The position numbers and the translations under genes were made by a program. The notes beneath the pieces were generated by a model. It was not told where the DNA came from. It did not search any database and worked only from the letters and a program-made list of their open reading frames with translations. A stretch of 64,000 bases of DNA. Source: Breviolum minutum Mf 1.05b.01. Its lineage: Eukaryota > Sar > Dinophyceae > Suessiales > Symbiodiniaceae. Every line of letters begins with the position of its first letter. The stretch's first letter is position 1. Below, in pieces: positions 46,534 to 56,178 of the stretch. Location of the stretch: assembly GCA_000507305.1 (NCBI GenBank), contig DF239208.1, positions 227,856 to 291,855 on the forward strand, in the 5' to 3' direction.

Positions 46534-47313
46534 GTATGTTGATGTATACCAGGCACCTGGATTTCTGAAAGCAGATCAGCTCTTCCAACGGATGTGGGAA
46601 CCGTTCCTAAGAACCTAAAGGTGAATCTTTTTTTACAACTGTTACAGGCCGAGGTGATCCAAAATGTGGGGGATAATCGGTTGGGATGGTTCCAAATGGT
46701 TCCAAAACATGTTCGGACTTCAGTCGGGATGTGAAAACTAGCTCAATTGCTGAACTGGATTGTCCATCAACCGTAAACCTTGCTATATCAATTGGAGATT
46801 ACCAAGTATGATCCCTTCTTTGATTCGCTGAAATAGTCAGGGGTACATCACCATTGAAGGGATATTGGAAAAGATAAATGTTGAAGCAAATCACTGTCAT
46901 GCCTTTATCTTCACCTGAAGATGTTGATGCATTATTCTTTTTCTTCAAGTGTCATTTTGTTGAGTTACCACTCCCTCCCCAATTTTTTTTGGATTGTGTG
47001 TCCATGTCTTTCCTTGATTCCAAACACACAAACACCTTCACTCTCTTCGAGATACCACCCACCACCGGTTGAAGAAAAAATCCATCAACTCCCGACTCAA
47101 CATCCAACAACATTCGGCCGACTTCAGGTCTTTGACAAACAAAAAACAAAAAAACAGCTCCGAGGGGCCGAAAAGTTGAAAGTTTCCCCTGTTTTTTAGA
47201 TCAATGGAAAGTGTGGTCGCCACTATCTTGAAAAATGCTGCGAGATTTGACAGGAACTGGTGTGTGTATATCTATGTATCAAATTGTATTTATAAATATA
47301 TATATATATATAT
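46534..47313. other. Flank of the copia insertion
   Basis: A few weak frames, then the (TA)n tract at 47286-47313 into which the element is inserted. Confidence 0.4.
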
Positions 47314-47576
47314 TGTCAAATCAGTGTTGCCTGTACTCATGTCCTCATGCTCATTCCTTCGCATCCTCTCAGGGTTAACCTTGTTGTGTTGCCAATAGCC
47401 ACGGGGAAGGCTCAGGGCAGCCAGTGGTGGGTGCGGTAGGCTTGACGCCATTCGGACTATCATCTTCGGAGGAAAAGGTGAGTTGCGGTGCAAGCTGATC
47501 AGGGATCACAGGTGTTTTGGTCATTAGCTCAGGGAGCTCTTCATCCATTGGTTTGCTGGTTCATCAGCATTTGAAA
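47314..47576 (+). repeat. 5' LTR of copia element
   Basis: Begins TGTCAAATC and ends ATTTGAAA, imperfect short inverted ends (TGTCAAA against TTTGAAA). Identical by eye to 54228-54490. Confidence 0.95.
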
Positions 47577-47592
47577 TTGGTAGCGGAGCGTG
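47577..47592 (+). promoter_or_regulatory. Primer-binding site (tRNA-Met-like)
   Basis: TGGTAGCGGAGC starts two bases after the LTR. It resembles the complement of the initiator tRNA-Met 3' end used by many copia elements (TGGTA-C-GAG-type), with the first bases TGGTAGC matching any tRNA ending GCTACCA. Confidence 0.7.
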
Positions 47593-47613
47593 GCGAATCA
47601 ACAGGGCCCGCTC

Positions 47614-50600
47614 ATGCCAGAGTCGTCACCTGGAATGCCAGAGTCATCTGCAGGAACGGATGGTTCCACGGTGCCGACACAGTTGGCTATCCTCGTCCCG
47701 ACCTTTGACCCGGCGATTGACAACGTGGAGATCTGGGCAAGTAAAGTGGAGTTACTGGCAGCAACATGGCCAGCCACCAAACTGACGGAGCTATCGACAC
47801 GTTTGATTCTGGGGTGCAAGGGAACGGCGTATCAGAAGTTGCAGCTACATCAAAAGGAACTGTTGGTGAATGACCCTAAGAGCATTCAAAGACTGGTCGA
47901 ATTAGTGGGCGGAACTTGGGGGCAAATTCCGTTAGAGAAAAAGTTCGAGCTAGTGGAACGTGCAATCTTTAGGGGACAACAGAAAAATGATGAGTCGTCA
48001 GACAGCTACGTATCCAGAAATGACGTAGTTTGGTCAGAACTGCTTTCCAAGGACGTTCGTCTGGAAGAGATCCGTGCATACGTGCTCCTACGTGGGAGCA
48101 AGTTGGCCAGTGAAGATAAAAAACGGGTGATAGTGGAATCCGGCGCAGAGGCTGGAGGAGTACTTGACGTCAAGAAAGTGACCGCGGCCATTCGTATGTT
48201 AGGATCCGGATTTTTCCAGGAACTCACCGGAAATCGCAGGGATCGAACATTGAAAACCTATGATCATCACGCTTTCAACCTTGAAGAAGAGTCGGAAGCA
48301 ATGGATGGCGAACACACCTTTTGGACAACCTCAGAAGAGTACTTGGACGACAATCTTCTCGAAACGTTGGCTGCTGAGGATGACGAAGATGCACTGATGG
48401 TGCTGCAGTTCGAGGACACGATTGCAGAGACGGTGCAAGCCGATAGTGAATTATCGGCCTACTTCTCAACATACCAAGAAGCCCGGAAGAGATTGTCAGA
48501 GAAAACGAAGTTCAGAGGGTTCTGGGGAGTGAGTCGCAAAGGTGGTGGTGATTCAAAAGGATACGGCAAGAAGGGAAAATCGTCGAAGGGAAAAGGAAAA
48601 GGAGGACTGGAACGTCGAATCGCGAATAGTTACTGCAGAATCTGCTGGAAGAAAGGGCACTGGAAAAACGAATGCCCTATGAAACCAGGATCCACCAGTG
48701 GCAGTTCTACATCATCGACTATGTCTTCCTCGATTCCTACGTCGGTGGTGACCGTGGACGATCTTCCCGAGGAGTTTATCAATCTCGAAACCATTGATGA
48801 TACTCAGTCGTCGTCCAAGCAAGAAGTTTCGTGTTTTGTGGCACAGGGGTTTTTCATGGGGCCAATGAATAGACATAACCAGGGGAATAGTTATGGTAGC
48901 AAGGTGGGGAATTGGAAAACCCAAGGGATCATAAAGGGGGGTGATAGACCCATTAGGAATCAGTTTTTCCAAAGATTTCGACACCTAATGAGTTCGTCGT
49001 CGCAATTCAGGAAGGATCCACTTTCTGAAAGCCCTGCCCGATTCGTGAGAGAAGCCAGATTTGGTGAAGCACAGGATCATGAGTTAGAGACGCGGAAACA
49101 CCTTGAGAAACTGCCTTCACCAGCAATTTCGTTGCACGAGTGTCATTTTGCATCGTCCGGTACTGTAGGTGTTGTTGATTTAGGAGCCTCACAAACCGTG
49201 ATAGGAACACAACAAGTAGGAGAATTGTTACAACAGTTACCATTGCAGGTGAAGCAGCAGGTGAAACGCACACCGTGTCATCTCGTGTTCCGTTTTGGCA
49301 ATCACCAAACATTAGTGAGTCGTCATGCTCTCGTGTTGCCGTTGGGAAACGAAACGTTTCGAATCGCAGTGGTTGAAGGCAAAACCCCATTTTTGTTATC
49401 AAACACTTTCCTAAAGGGGATTCAAGCAGTTATCGATACCCATGAAGGAACATTATGGAGTAAGAAGTTGAATAGGTATCTCAACATTGAGCCTTCAGCC
49501 AAGAACTTATTCCTAATGGATATCAACCAGTTATGGGATTCCCCACAAGACCCCGAGCAACAGAGCTATCCTAGTAGAGGCATCGAAGAGTGTCATCTAA
49601 CAGAGGAGAATACAAAAGAGCACAGCCAGAGCCCACCGAACGTCACAGAAGTGTTGGAGATAAATCAAGAGAATCAAGAGGCATCAACCAATGTTGTGAA
49701 AGAGTCTAGGCAGAAACAGCAGCAGTTCCAGAAAGCCAACCCGGTGTCAGCAACTCTAGGCCCAAAAGACCTCGATAACCATCGTGTGACCCTTCCCAAG
49801 TCTTTCAACAGCCATGTCCAAGGGTGTCCATCAGAAACTTGTCCAATATCGTCAAGAGGCCTGGGTGGATCAGAGCAAGGAACGCCTGAAGGAGATCCAA
49901 AAGATGACACTGGAAGAACTCTCGGAGGAGAGCATCCAGTTCGGCAAGGCGAAGTTGGGAGTCAAGTTTCCAGTGGCATTCGAAGATCATCGCTGGACGG
50001 ACTGGTTTGTCGGTTACTACGAAGACAGCCCCAAGGAGGCTCACCAGAAGTATGTGACCTATGTGGAAAAGAGACTCGAGGCCGAGAATGTGACTGCAAA
50101 GGGACAGAGCAAAGGTGCATCGAAGGCAGCACCAAAAGCCAAGGCCAAGAACATGCCCCGGGGAAGTGTGTCGGAGAGCTCATGGACACAGGTCCCGGTG
50201 GTGGGCATCGAGGACTTCGAGGATCCCGAGGAGTTTCTGGAGGAGGCCATCCAACAACAAGGACAGATCAATGGCCTTCAGGAGCAGCTGAGCTATGTCA
50301 CGGCCGAGAACAACAATTTGGCCCATCGCATGACCCAAGTCGAGATGGTCATGCAGGAGATGCTCACACATTTGAAGCAGTTGAACATCAAGCAGGAGCC
50401 GTGAAGCCCAATGAGATGACATCCCCGGAAGTTCGATCGAGGTCACCACTCATGAGTGATAATGATTTTGTATTCCATGCACCCTGTGATAGCAAACAAC
50501 AATCGTACTATCGAAGCATCCAAAAGAAAGCACAGCAATTTCGACAAGAACTTAGGCAATGTATTCAGCAATTCTCTCAAAAGGGTCCTACAAGAGGACG

Positions 50601-51027
50601 GTGGGACTTGATCGAAATCATGTGCAGCGATAGCAGTGAACTTACTTCACAAGTTCAGCAAGCCGGCGGGAAAGCGCTTCGTTTTGGATTGTCTCAGGGT
50701 GATTTGCGGAAACCAGAGGGGAGGCAAAATTTGTTCAAAACATTAGTGTTGCATCAACCCCGAGACGTCTGGTACAGTCCCGAATGTCGACCATGGTGTC
50801 TTTGGAGTGGATACAATCTGACAACGTCAGAGACCACCATGGAAAAGATACTAGGGGATCGTGCAGAATCGTTATGGCAAATCAGCCTCGGGATCGTACT
50901 TTTAGAATACCAATTGCAAAAGGGAAGCCATTTTCACATGGAACAACCCAATGGTTCACAGATGTGGAACATCCATGGAATAGAACCCATCCTCAAACAA
51001 ACGTGTCGTTGCAGTTTTGATCTTTGC
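47614..51027 (+). CDS. Copia Gag-protease-methyltransferase-like polyprotein part
   Basis: The frame is open from just after the primer-binding site. The first ATG is at 47614, 38 bases after the LTR. Gag occupies roughly 47700-48600 and is followed by a Lys/Gly-rich stretch and one CCHC zinc knuckle at 48634-48675 (CRICWKKGHWKNEC). A retropepsin-like domain follows at about 49165-49470 with VVDLGASQTVIG, in which Leu replaces the usual Ser/Thr after the catalytic Asp. From about 49790 to 50404 this frame reads as Gly/Arg/Ser-rich filler while another frame looks authentic. From 50600 the frame again looks real: LIEIMCSDSSELTSQVQQAGG, RFGLSQGDL and WYSPECRPWCLWS. The frame ends in a stop shortly after the N at 51028, where sequence is probably missing. 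Confidence 0.85.
49790..50404 (+). CDS. Nested +1-frame ORF inside copia polyprotein
   Basis: In the +1 frame relative to Gag-pol, DNA is open from 49790 (after TGA at 49787) to TGA at 50402-50404; the first ATG is at 49814, giving 196 codons. The product looks like real protein while the overlapping frame does not: an early helix (RLKEIQKMTLEELSEE), an aromatic segment (FPVAFEDHRWTDWFVGYYED), a basic Ala/Lys linker, then a C-terminal coiled coil with regular Leu spacing (about residues 145-190). I recall similar 'W..WF...Y..S.K..H' segments in dinoflagellate copia polyproteins, usually in frame. Third codon positions are more GC-rich than in the rest of the element. It may be an inserted or overprinted domain, expressed by frameshift or separately, or the result of two compensating indels. 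Confidence 0.6.
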   Translation, partial: PFPSLSTAMSKGVHQKLVQYRQEAWVDQSKERLKEIQKMTLEELSEESIQFGKAKLGVKFPVAFEDHRWTDWFVGYYEDSPKEAHQKYVTYVEKRLEAENVTAKGQSKGASKAAPKAKAKNMPRGSVSESSWTQVPVVGIEDFEDPEEFLEEAIQQQGQINGLQEQLSYVTAENNNLAHRMTQVEMVMQEMLTHLKQLNIKQEP

Positions 51028-51028
51028 N
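51028..51028. other. Single N, probable contig join
   Basis: Left of the N the frame reads ...CSFDLC, right of it the integrase begins in another frame. The start of integrase (zinc-binding HHCC part and first catalytic Asp) is not visible. This fits missing sequence better than one ambiguous base. Confidence 0.5.
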
Positions 51029-54000
51029 TGGACGAATAAACAGGGAGAAAGTTTTCATTTCTACCATTTCCTAGACCAAAGCACGGTATACCATACTGCA
51101 TTAGTGTCGCCTTCACGAACATCAAAGGATGCCATTCAAGCCCTAACTTTAGGTTGGTTGCAGTGGGCAGGTCCTCCCGATTTGCTCGTCATGGATGCCG
51201 CATCAGAGTTTAATTCGGAAGAGTTCGGCAATTTCTTGCAGGGTCAAGGGATTAAGTCCAGAACATGTGCAGCCGATGCCCACTGGCAAAACTCTAGGGT
51301 AGAAAGACATGGAGGTGTACTTCAAGTGATGTTGACCAAAATGGACCAAGAGGAAACAATAGCTAGCTATGATGACCTTCGTTGTGCATTAGCTAAAGCA
51401 ACATCCACCAAAAATCAATGGAGCAGGCATCGTGGGTATCCACCCGAAGTGTTAGTGTTTGGGAAAAGAACTCGAAATCCAGGTTCCGTCATTTCCGATC
51501 CAAATGTTGCATCACACTCAGCAGCCCTGAGTGAGTCATCAGAATTTCAGCAATTCCATAAAGAACTGAATCGTAGAGAACAAGCACGCAGAGCATTTGC
51601 AGCAGTGGATAATGACCAAGCACTTAGGAGAGCCATCGTACAGAGGACAAGACCCAATAGGGGAAATTATCAAAAAGGGGACTGGGTTATGATGTGGAGA
51701 AAGAAAGGGGAAAGCCAGGGACAGTGGACGGGACCATTTCAGGTAATCATTCAGGAAAGCCATCAAGTAGTGTGGATAACCAAGGGAACCACCTTATATA
51801 GGATAGCCCCTGAACACCTTCGACCACTTTCAGCCGTAGAAGAATTAACCAGAGGGGAAGACATGAAAGGTGTAAATCAGGGAGTTCAGCAAGGTGTCGT
51901 CCAGTTCCGACCAATGAATGATGGGCATATTCCAACAACCGAAGAAGTGAGTCCCACACCACAGCCGGTGCATCCCCAAAATATTGATAACCCAAACCAA
52001 GAGCAGAACATAGAGGGTAATGAGGGAAGTGCAGGATCACAACCTGACCATGAACCAGAGACGGTATCGGTGCCGAGTGAAAACTCAGAATCCTTGACAC
52101 CCGAGATATCCGCAGTGCCCGAGTCAGCTGACCAAGCACACCAAATCCCGATTCCCGAGAGTGACCAGGATGAACTTTTTGTACAAGAAGAAGAATGTTT
52201 CAATCTGTGTGAAGATAGTGCCTGGGTGTTTAGTGTTGATATCACTTTACAAGACATTGAACGCTGGAGAAACGAAGACGACCCAACGGAAATGGCATTT
52301 CTTGTATCAGCAGCTAAGAAACAACGCAGTGAAGTACGTATGTCACAGTTGAATGAAGCAGAAAAAGAGTTATTTCGAAAAGCCAAGAACAAAGAGATAG
52401 AAAGCTGGTTATCTACTGAAACAGTAGCCAAAATCCTTCGCCATCAGATTCCCACTGAAAACATTATGAGATGCCGATGGATCCTGACATGGAAGCCAGT
52501 AGACTCTAGCGAAGCAACAGCAACTAATCAGCATACAGCAAAAGCACGATTAGTAGTCCTCGGGTATGAAGATCCCTTAGTCCATGAGATACCCCGAGAC
52601 AGCCCAACGATGACCAAACTATCCCGAATGCTTATCTTACAGATAGCTGCAAGTAATGGTTGGGATATAGAATCATTTGATATCAAAACGGCATTTCTTC
52701 GTGGGACGGAGGTAAGCGAAAGGACCCTGGGGATAGAACCACCCGAAGAATTAAGGGAGCGAATGAAGATGAAACCCAATGAAGTACTACAGCTCCTGAA
52801 GGGAGCATACGGTCGAGTTGATGCCCCTTTTCTATGGTTCACCGAGTTGAAGCAGGGTCTGGAAAGTCTCGATTTTAAAGCCTCACCATTTGATCCATGT
52901 GTTTTCGTTCTAACACACCCACAAACGGGAAATACGGAGGGTGTGATTGGAGTGCACGTTGACGATGGACTATGCTGTGGAGCCGAATACTTCCAAACTC
53001 AACTGCAGAAACTGGCAAGCAAGTTTCCCTTTGGAAGTCATCGTAAAAGAAATTTTACTTTCACCGGACTCAAAATTGATCAACAGAAAGACCACACCAT
53101 CACGGTATCACAAGAACAGTATGTCAAAGACATCCAACCCATTAAAATAGGACGAGATCGTAGACAGGTAGCGGAAGATGCAGTGACTGAGAGTGAGAGA
53201 CAATCACTAAGAGCACTGATAGGTTCGTTATCATATGCAGCCATAAACAGCAGACCTGATCTAGGAAGCAGAATTGGCAATCTTCAATCCAGCATCAATA
53301 GGGCAAAAGTATCAACCTTGTGTGAAGCCAATAAAGTGTTGCATGAAGCCAAAATGTATGCCGACACGATGTTGACTATACACCCGATTCCTTTACAAGA
53401 CCTGAGATTCATCGCATTTTCCGATGCTTCGTTTGCTTCTGAAAGAAACCCTGATTCTCATCAAGGGATGATGATCATGTCGTGTCATGCTAAGATTGGG
53501 GAAAATAGGACAAGTTTTGTAAATCCTATAATTTGGCATTCCAAGAAAATCCAAAAGGTCGCTGTGAGCACATTATCAGCCGAAGCAATGGCATTAGCAG
53601 GGTCTGTAGATATGCTATCATGGACGCGTCTTTACTGGGGTTGGTTGATGAACACTAAGATTCCATGGAAACATGCCGATGAAGCGTTGCTGCGGTTACC
53701 AGAAGCCTTTGCAGCCATACCCCCAATCGACAAGGAAGTTGGCATCAAAGGACCATCTGATGAAGTCCAAGGGTTACTGACCAAACTACCACCTTCGAAC
53801 AGTGGGATCATTACCACGGATTGTAAGTCCTTATACGATTTAATAAGCAGAACGGCCCCACCCAGCTGTCAAGAATTTAGAACGCAGTTACAAGCCAAGT
53901 TAGTCAAGGAGCATCTACAATCGGGGATAAAGATACAATGGGTACCCTCAGGAGCCCAGATAGCCGATGCCCTCACCAAGGTAATGGACAGTACCATGCT

Positions 54001-54121
54001 TAGGGAATGTTTAAAACTTGGAAAGTACTGCTTACATGACGAAAGTGAAATCCTCAAAGCAAGATCCGATTCGCGGTCACGATTACAATGGCTACGGGAT
54101 AATGCCAAAAATGCAGGGTAG
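51029..54121 (+). CDS. Copia integrase, reverse transcriptase and RNase H
   Basis: Open for 1,031 codons to TAG at 54119-54121. Integrase core: Asp in VMDAASEF (51194-51196) and Glu in VERHGG (51302-51304) are separated by 35 residues, the expected D35E spacing; the first catalytic Asp is missing at the N join. A C-terminal chromatin/SH3-like part follows around 51650-51830 (KGDWVMMWRKKG). A Pro/Glu-rich linker runs to about 52200. Reverse transcriptase: SFDIKTAFLRG at about 52676-52710 and the catalytic HVDDG at about 52955-52970. RNase H: FSDASFAS at about 53418, STLSAEA at about 53568 and TTDCKSLYDL at about 53815. All key residues of RT and RNase H are intact, so this half is probably functional. 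It normally forms one polyprotein with the upstream frame. Confidence 0.9.
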   Translation, partial: WTNKQGESFHFYHFLDQSTVYHTALVSPSRTSKDAIQALTLGWLQWAGPPDLLVMDAASEFNSEEFGNFLQGQGIKSRTCAADAHWQNSRVERHGGVLQVMLTKMDQEETIASYDDLRCALAKATSTKNQWSRHRGYPPEVLVFGKRTRNPGSVISDPNVASHSAALSESSEFQQFHKELNRREQARRAFAAVDNDQALRRAIVQRTRPNRGNYQKGDWVMMWRKKGESQGQWTGPFQVIIQESHQVVWITKGTTLYRIAPEHLRPLSAVEELTRGEDMKGVNQGVQQGVVQFRPMNDGHIPTTEEVSPTPQPVHPQNIDNPNQEQNIEGNEGSAGSQPDHEPETVSVPSENSESLTPEISAVPESADQAHQIPIPESDQDELFVQEEECFNLCEDSAWVFSVDITLQDIERWRNEDDPTEMAFLVSAAKKQRSEVRMSQLNEAEKELFRKAKNKEIESWLSTETVAKILRHQIPTENIMRCRWILTWKPVDSSEATATNQHTAKARLVVLGYEDPLVHEIPRDSPTMTKLSRMLILQIAASNGWDIESFDIKTAFLRGTEVSERTLGIEPPEELRERMKMKPNEVLQLLKGAYGRVDAPFLWFTELKQGLESLDFKASPFDPCVFVLTHPQTGNTEGVIGVHVDDGLCCGAEYFQTQLQKLASKFPFGSHRKRNFTFTGLKIDQQKDHTITVSQEQYVKDIQPIKIGRDRRQVAEDAVTESERQSLRALIGSLSYAAINSRPDLGSRIGNLQSSINRAKVSTLCEANKVLHEAKMYADTMLTIHPIPLQDLRFIAFSDASFASERNPDSHQGMMIMSCHAKIGENRTSFVNPIIWHSKKIQKVAVSTLSAEAMALAGSVDMLSWTRLYWGWLMNTKIPWKHADEALLRLPEAFAAIPPIDKEVGIKGPSDEVQGLLTKLPPSNSGIITTDCKSLYDLISRTAPPSCQEFRTQLQAKLVKEHLQSGIKIQWVPSGAQIADALTKVMDSTMLRECLKLGKYCLHDESEILKARSDSRSRLQWLRDNAKNAG

Positions 54122-54210
54122 ATCTTTGGGAAAAGCCAAGTCGTCTCTTAGATCCTTTTGGGGAAGCATAATGGTATTACTTCTGTGACTGACCGAGGAC
54201 ATTCGTACAA

Positions 54211-54227
54211 AAATAGAAAATTGGGAA
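54211..54227 (+). promoter_or_regulatory. Purine-rich tract before 3' LTR
   Basis: AAATAGAAAATTGGGAA directly precedes TGTCAAATC; it is the probable plus-strand primer for reverse transcription. Confidence 0.55.
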
Positions 54228-54490
54228 TGTCAAATCAGTGTTGCCTGTACTCATGTCCTCATGCTCATTCCTTCGCATCCTCTCAGGGTTAACCTTGTTG
54301 TGTTGCCAATAGCCACGGGGAAGGCTCAGGGCAGCCAGTGGTGGGTGCGGTAGGCTTGACGCCATTCGGACTATCATCTTCGGAGGAAAAGGTGAGTTGC
54401 GGTGCAAGCTGATCAGGGATCACAGGTGTTTTGGTCATTAGCTCAGGGAGCTCTTCATCCATTGGTTTGCTGGTTCATCAGCATTTGAAA
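54228..54490 (+). repeat. 3' LTR of copia element
   Basis: Identical by eye to the 5' LTR over 263 bp and followed directly by an ATATATATGATATATATA tract. Confidence 0.95.
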
Positions 54491-55050
54491 ATATATATGA
54501 TATATATAAAGGTGTATATGTACAGTGCTATCTAAATCTGTACGTGTGTATTAATGTATGTATATATACATGAGAATTTTATTATATGTATGATATCGAA
54601 CAATGTCTTGGCTGCTTGGCGAATGAAGAGATGTGAGTCCAAGCTTGACAACTTGAGCTCATGATCATGGTTTATCACAAGGGGTTCTGTTGACAACCTT
54701 GAATGATGATTCTGGTTGGATATGAATGGAGAAACATGTCGATCATCTTCATTATATCATATCATGTCCACTTCCCCCAAAGACAAGTGCCACATTGTCT
54801 CCCCCAGATTCTCCCAAGTCTCCCCCACGATGCGCGCATAGTCCGGGAACGTGCGGCCTCCATAAAAAGGGTTTCTTGTCACCTCTATTTGTCTACACAA
54901 TGATCTTCACCAACCTGAAATCTGGATAGTTCATCCTTTGTTAAGTGGGTCAACATGTTCTACCAATTTAAATTAGGACCGACTCTTGAAAGGGTACCCT
55001 TCCAATCCCCAAAAAAATATGTATATATATATATATATATATAAACTGTC
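54491..55050. other. Gene-poor flank with AT repeats
   Basis: AT-rich repeats at 54491-54570 and a (TA)n run at 55018-55043. No exon supported. Confidence 0.4.
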
Positions 55051-55148
55051 TACCCTCTCTAAAACCTATCAGCTTGCCCCTCCCAACAGGAGAGAGGTGT
55101 CTTCTAATCATCCATTTTCAGGTGTTTTTTCTAGTTTCAGGGAGGATA
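55051..55148 (+). mobile_element. Family-B TIR element
   Basis: Left end TACCCTCTCTAAAACCTA and right end CTAGTTTCAGGGAGGATA are imperfect inverted repeats; core TCATCCATTTTC. The coding frame of the next exon starts at its TTTCAG|GG. Confidence 0.5.
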
Positions 55149-55269
55149 TATCTTGGCTCAATTCCCAAATCCTTGAACCGTTGAAGGTCTGGCGGTTGAT
55201 TCATGCCTCCTCGCTCTTGCCAGGCGGCAATGCATTCCTCAACTTTGAAAACACAGGGCCCGCCAAAAG
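55141..55269 (+). CDS. Exon beginning at a family-B element, 42 codons
   Basis: After CTAGTTTCAG, one-base lead, then 42 codons to AAAAG|GTGACG. The sequence is protein-like (EDISWLNSQILEPLKVWRL, then a Gly/Asn/Phe part). The minus strand also reads well here (acidic, Gln/Arg-rich), but it lacks the GT donor and matching acceptor, so plus is preferred. Product unknown. Confidence 0.45.
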
Positions 55270-55953
55270 GTGACGGAAATTTAGAGGGAAAAAACACACA
55301 AAGCATTAAAGAAACAACAAAGGGATGACGTTTGGTTCAAGTTCCACCAAATTTGGGAATCCATAAAAATGCAAATTTGGAAATTTAGGGGACACAGGAA
55401 CTTGGGCTACGAATTTCAGAGTTTCTTGGGGACTCTGTCTCTGGTGAAATTTTCCGTCCATTGTCTCCTGGTAAAATCCTGAAACAGGCAGCCTGTAGTA
55501 TAACTTTATTGATGCAAAATGTAAAATTGATCTCGTTGTATTTTATGTCTTTTTTCAACCATTGTTTCCAACATTCATCATCGATTTTTGTTTGATATTA
55601 TTAAAGTATCATTCCTAATAAAATGTGATTACACTGTATTAAAAGAGAATCACAGTCAGTAAACTTAGTAAACGGAGCAAACCCCTTTTTTCTGGGTATC
55701 ATCTGATAGCTGAAAAACCATGTAACAAAACTGATATCAACCCAAGACCTGCACTGCCACTGCCAAGAAGCTGTAAAATCTCTTGGTTCCTCCATGATAT
55801 CATCTTGCCACCTGGGGAAGAGAAACAAAACGTGAAGAACTTCGTCAGGATTCTCTTAGTATATAGAACTATAGGACTAAGAATTTGTTTTGGGGTATAG
55901 TTCCTATCCACTAATATATATCACCAGAAAGCACCCCCTTTTTTTAATCACAG

Positions 55954-56178
55954 GTTTCCGGTTTCAAGGATGTCGAAAATCAGACGCTGAACCTACAGAA
56001 TCATCTTTTTGTCAGTGTTTCCGCCCTTGGATATCGAAAACTTCTTCAACATCAAGGTGTTTCCATACCCAAAATATACGGCGACGTGGTCATGGATGAA
56101 GAAATATGTGGAAGTTCTCAAACAAAAAAACAATCCAATGCCAACATCAACTATCCTTCCTTCTGGGATGTTTCATGA
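55954..56178 (+). CDS. Plus-strand terminal exon, 74 codons (unrecognised)
   Basis: After TTTTTTTAATCACAG, phase 0, the frame is open for 74 codons to TGA at 56176-56178. Composition is normal for a globular segment (FVSVSALGYRKLLQHQGVSI, then an acidic patch and an Asn/Ser-rich end). It has no usable ATG near its start, so it is an exon, not a small ORF. Other frames have more stops. It may continue the exon at 55141-55269. Product unknown. Confidence 0.5.
   Translation, partial: VSGFKDVENQTLNLQNHLFVSVSALGYRKLLQHQGVSIPKIYGDVVMDEEICGSSQTKKQSNANINYPSFWDVS

Larger units (their letters stand above)
47314..54490 (+). mobile_element. Ty1/copia LTR retrotransposon, nearly intact
   Basis: 7,177 bp bounded by two LTRs of 263 bp that are identical by eye. 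The internal order is primer-binding site, Gag with CCHC knuckle, protease, an extra nested ORF, a methyltransferase-like domain, integrase, reverse transcriptase, RNase H and a purine-rich tract, the integrase-before-RT order that defines Ty1/copia. Identical LTRs imply a recent insertion. Both flanks are (TA)n, so a target duplication cannot be read. A single N at 51028 interrupts the frame between the methyltransferase-like domain and integrase and probably marks missing sequence. No envelope gene. Confidence 0.95.

Noticed and set aside
47309-54496. A 5-bp target site duplication (TATAT) for the copia element
   Set aside because: Both flanks are TA repeats, so any 4-6 bp duplication would look present; it cannot be claimed.
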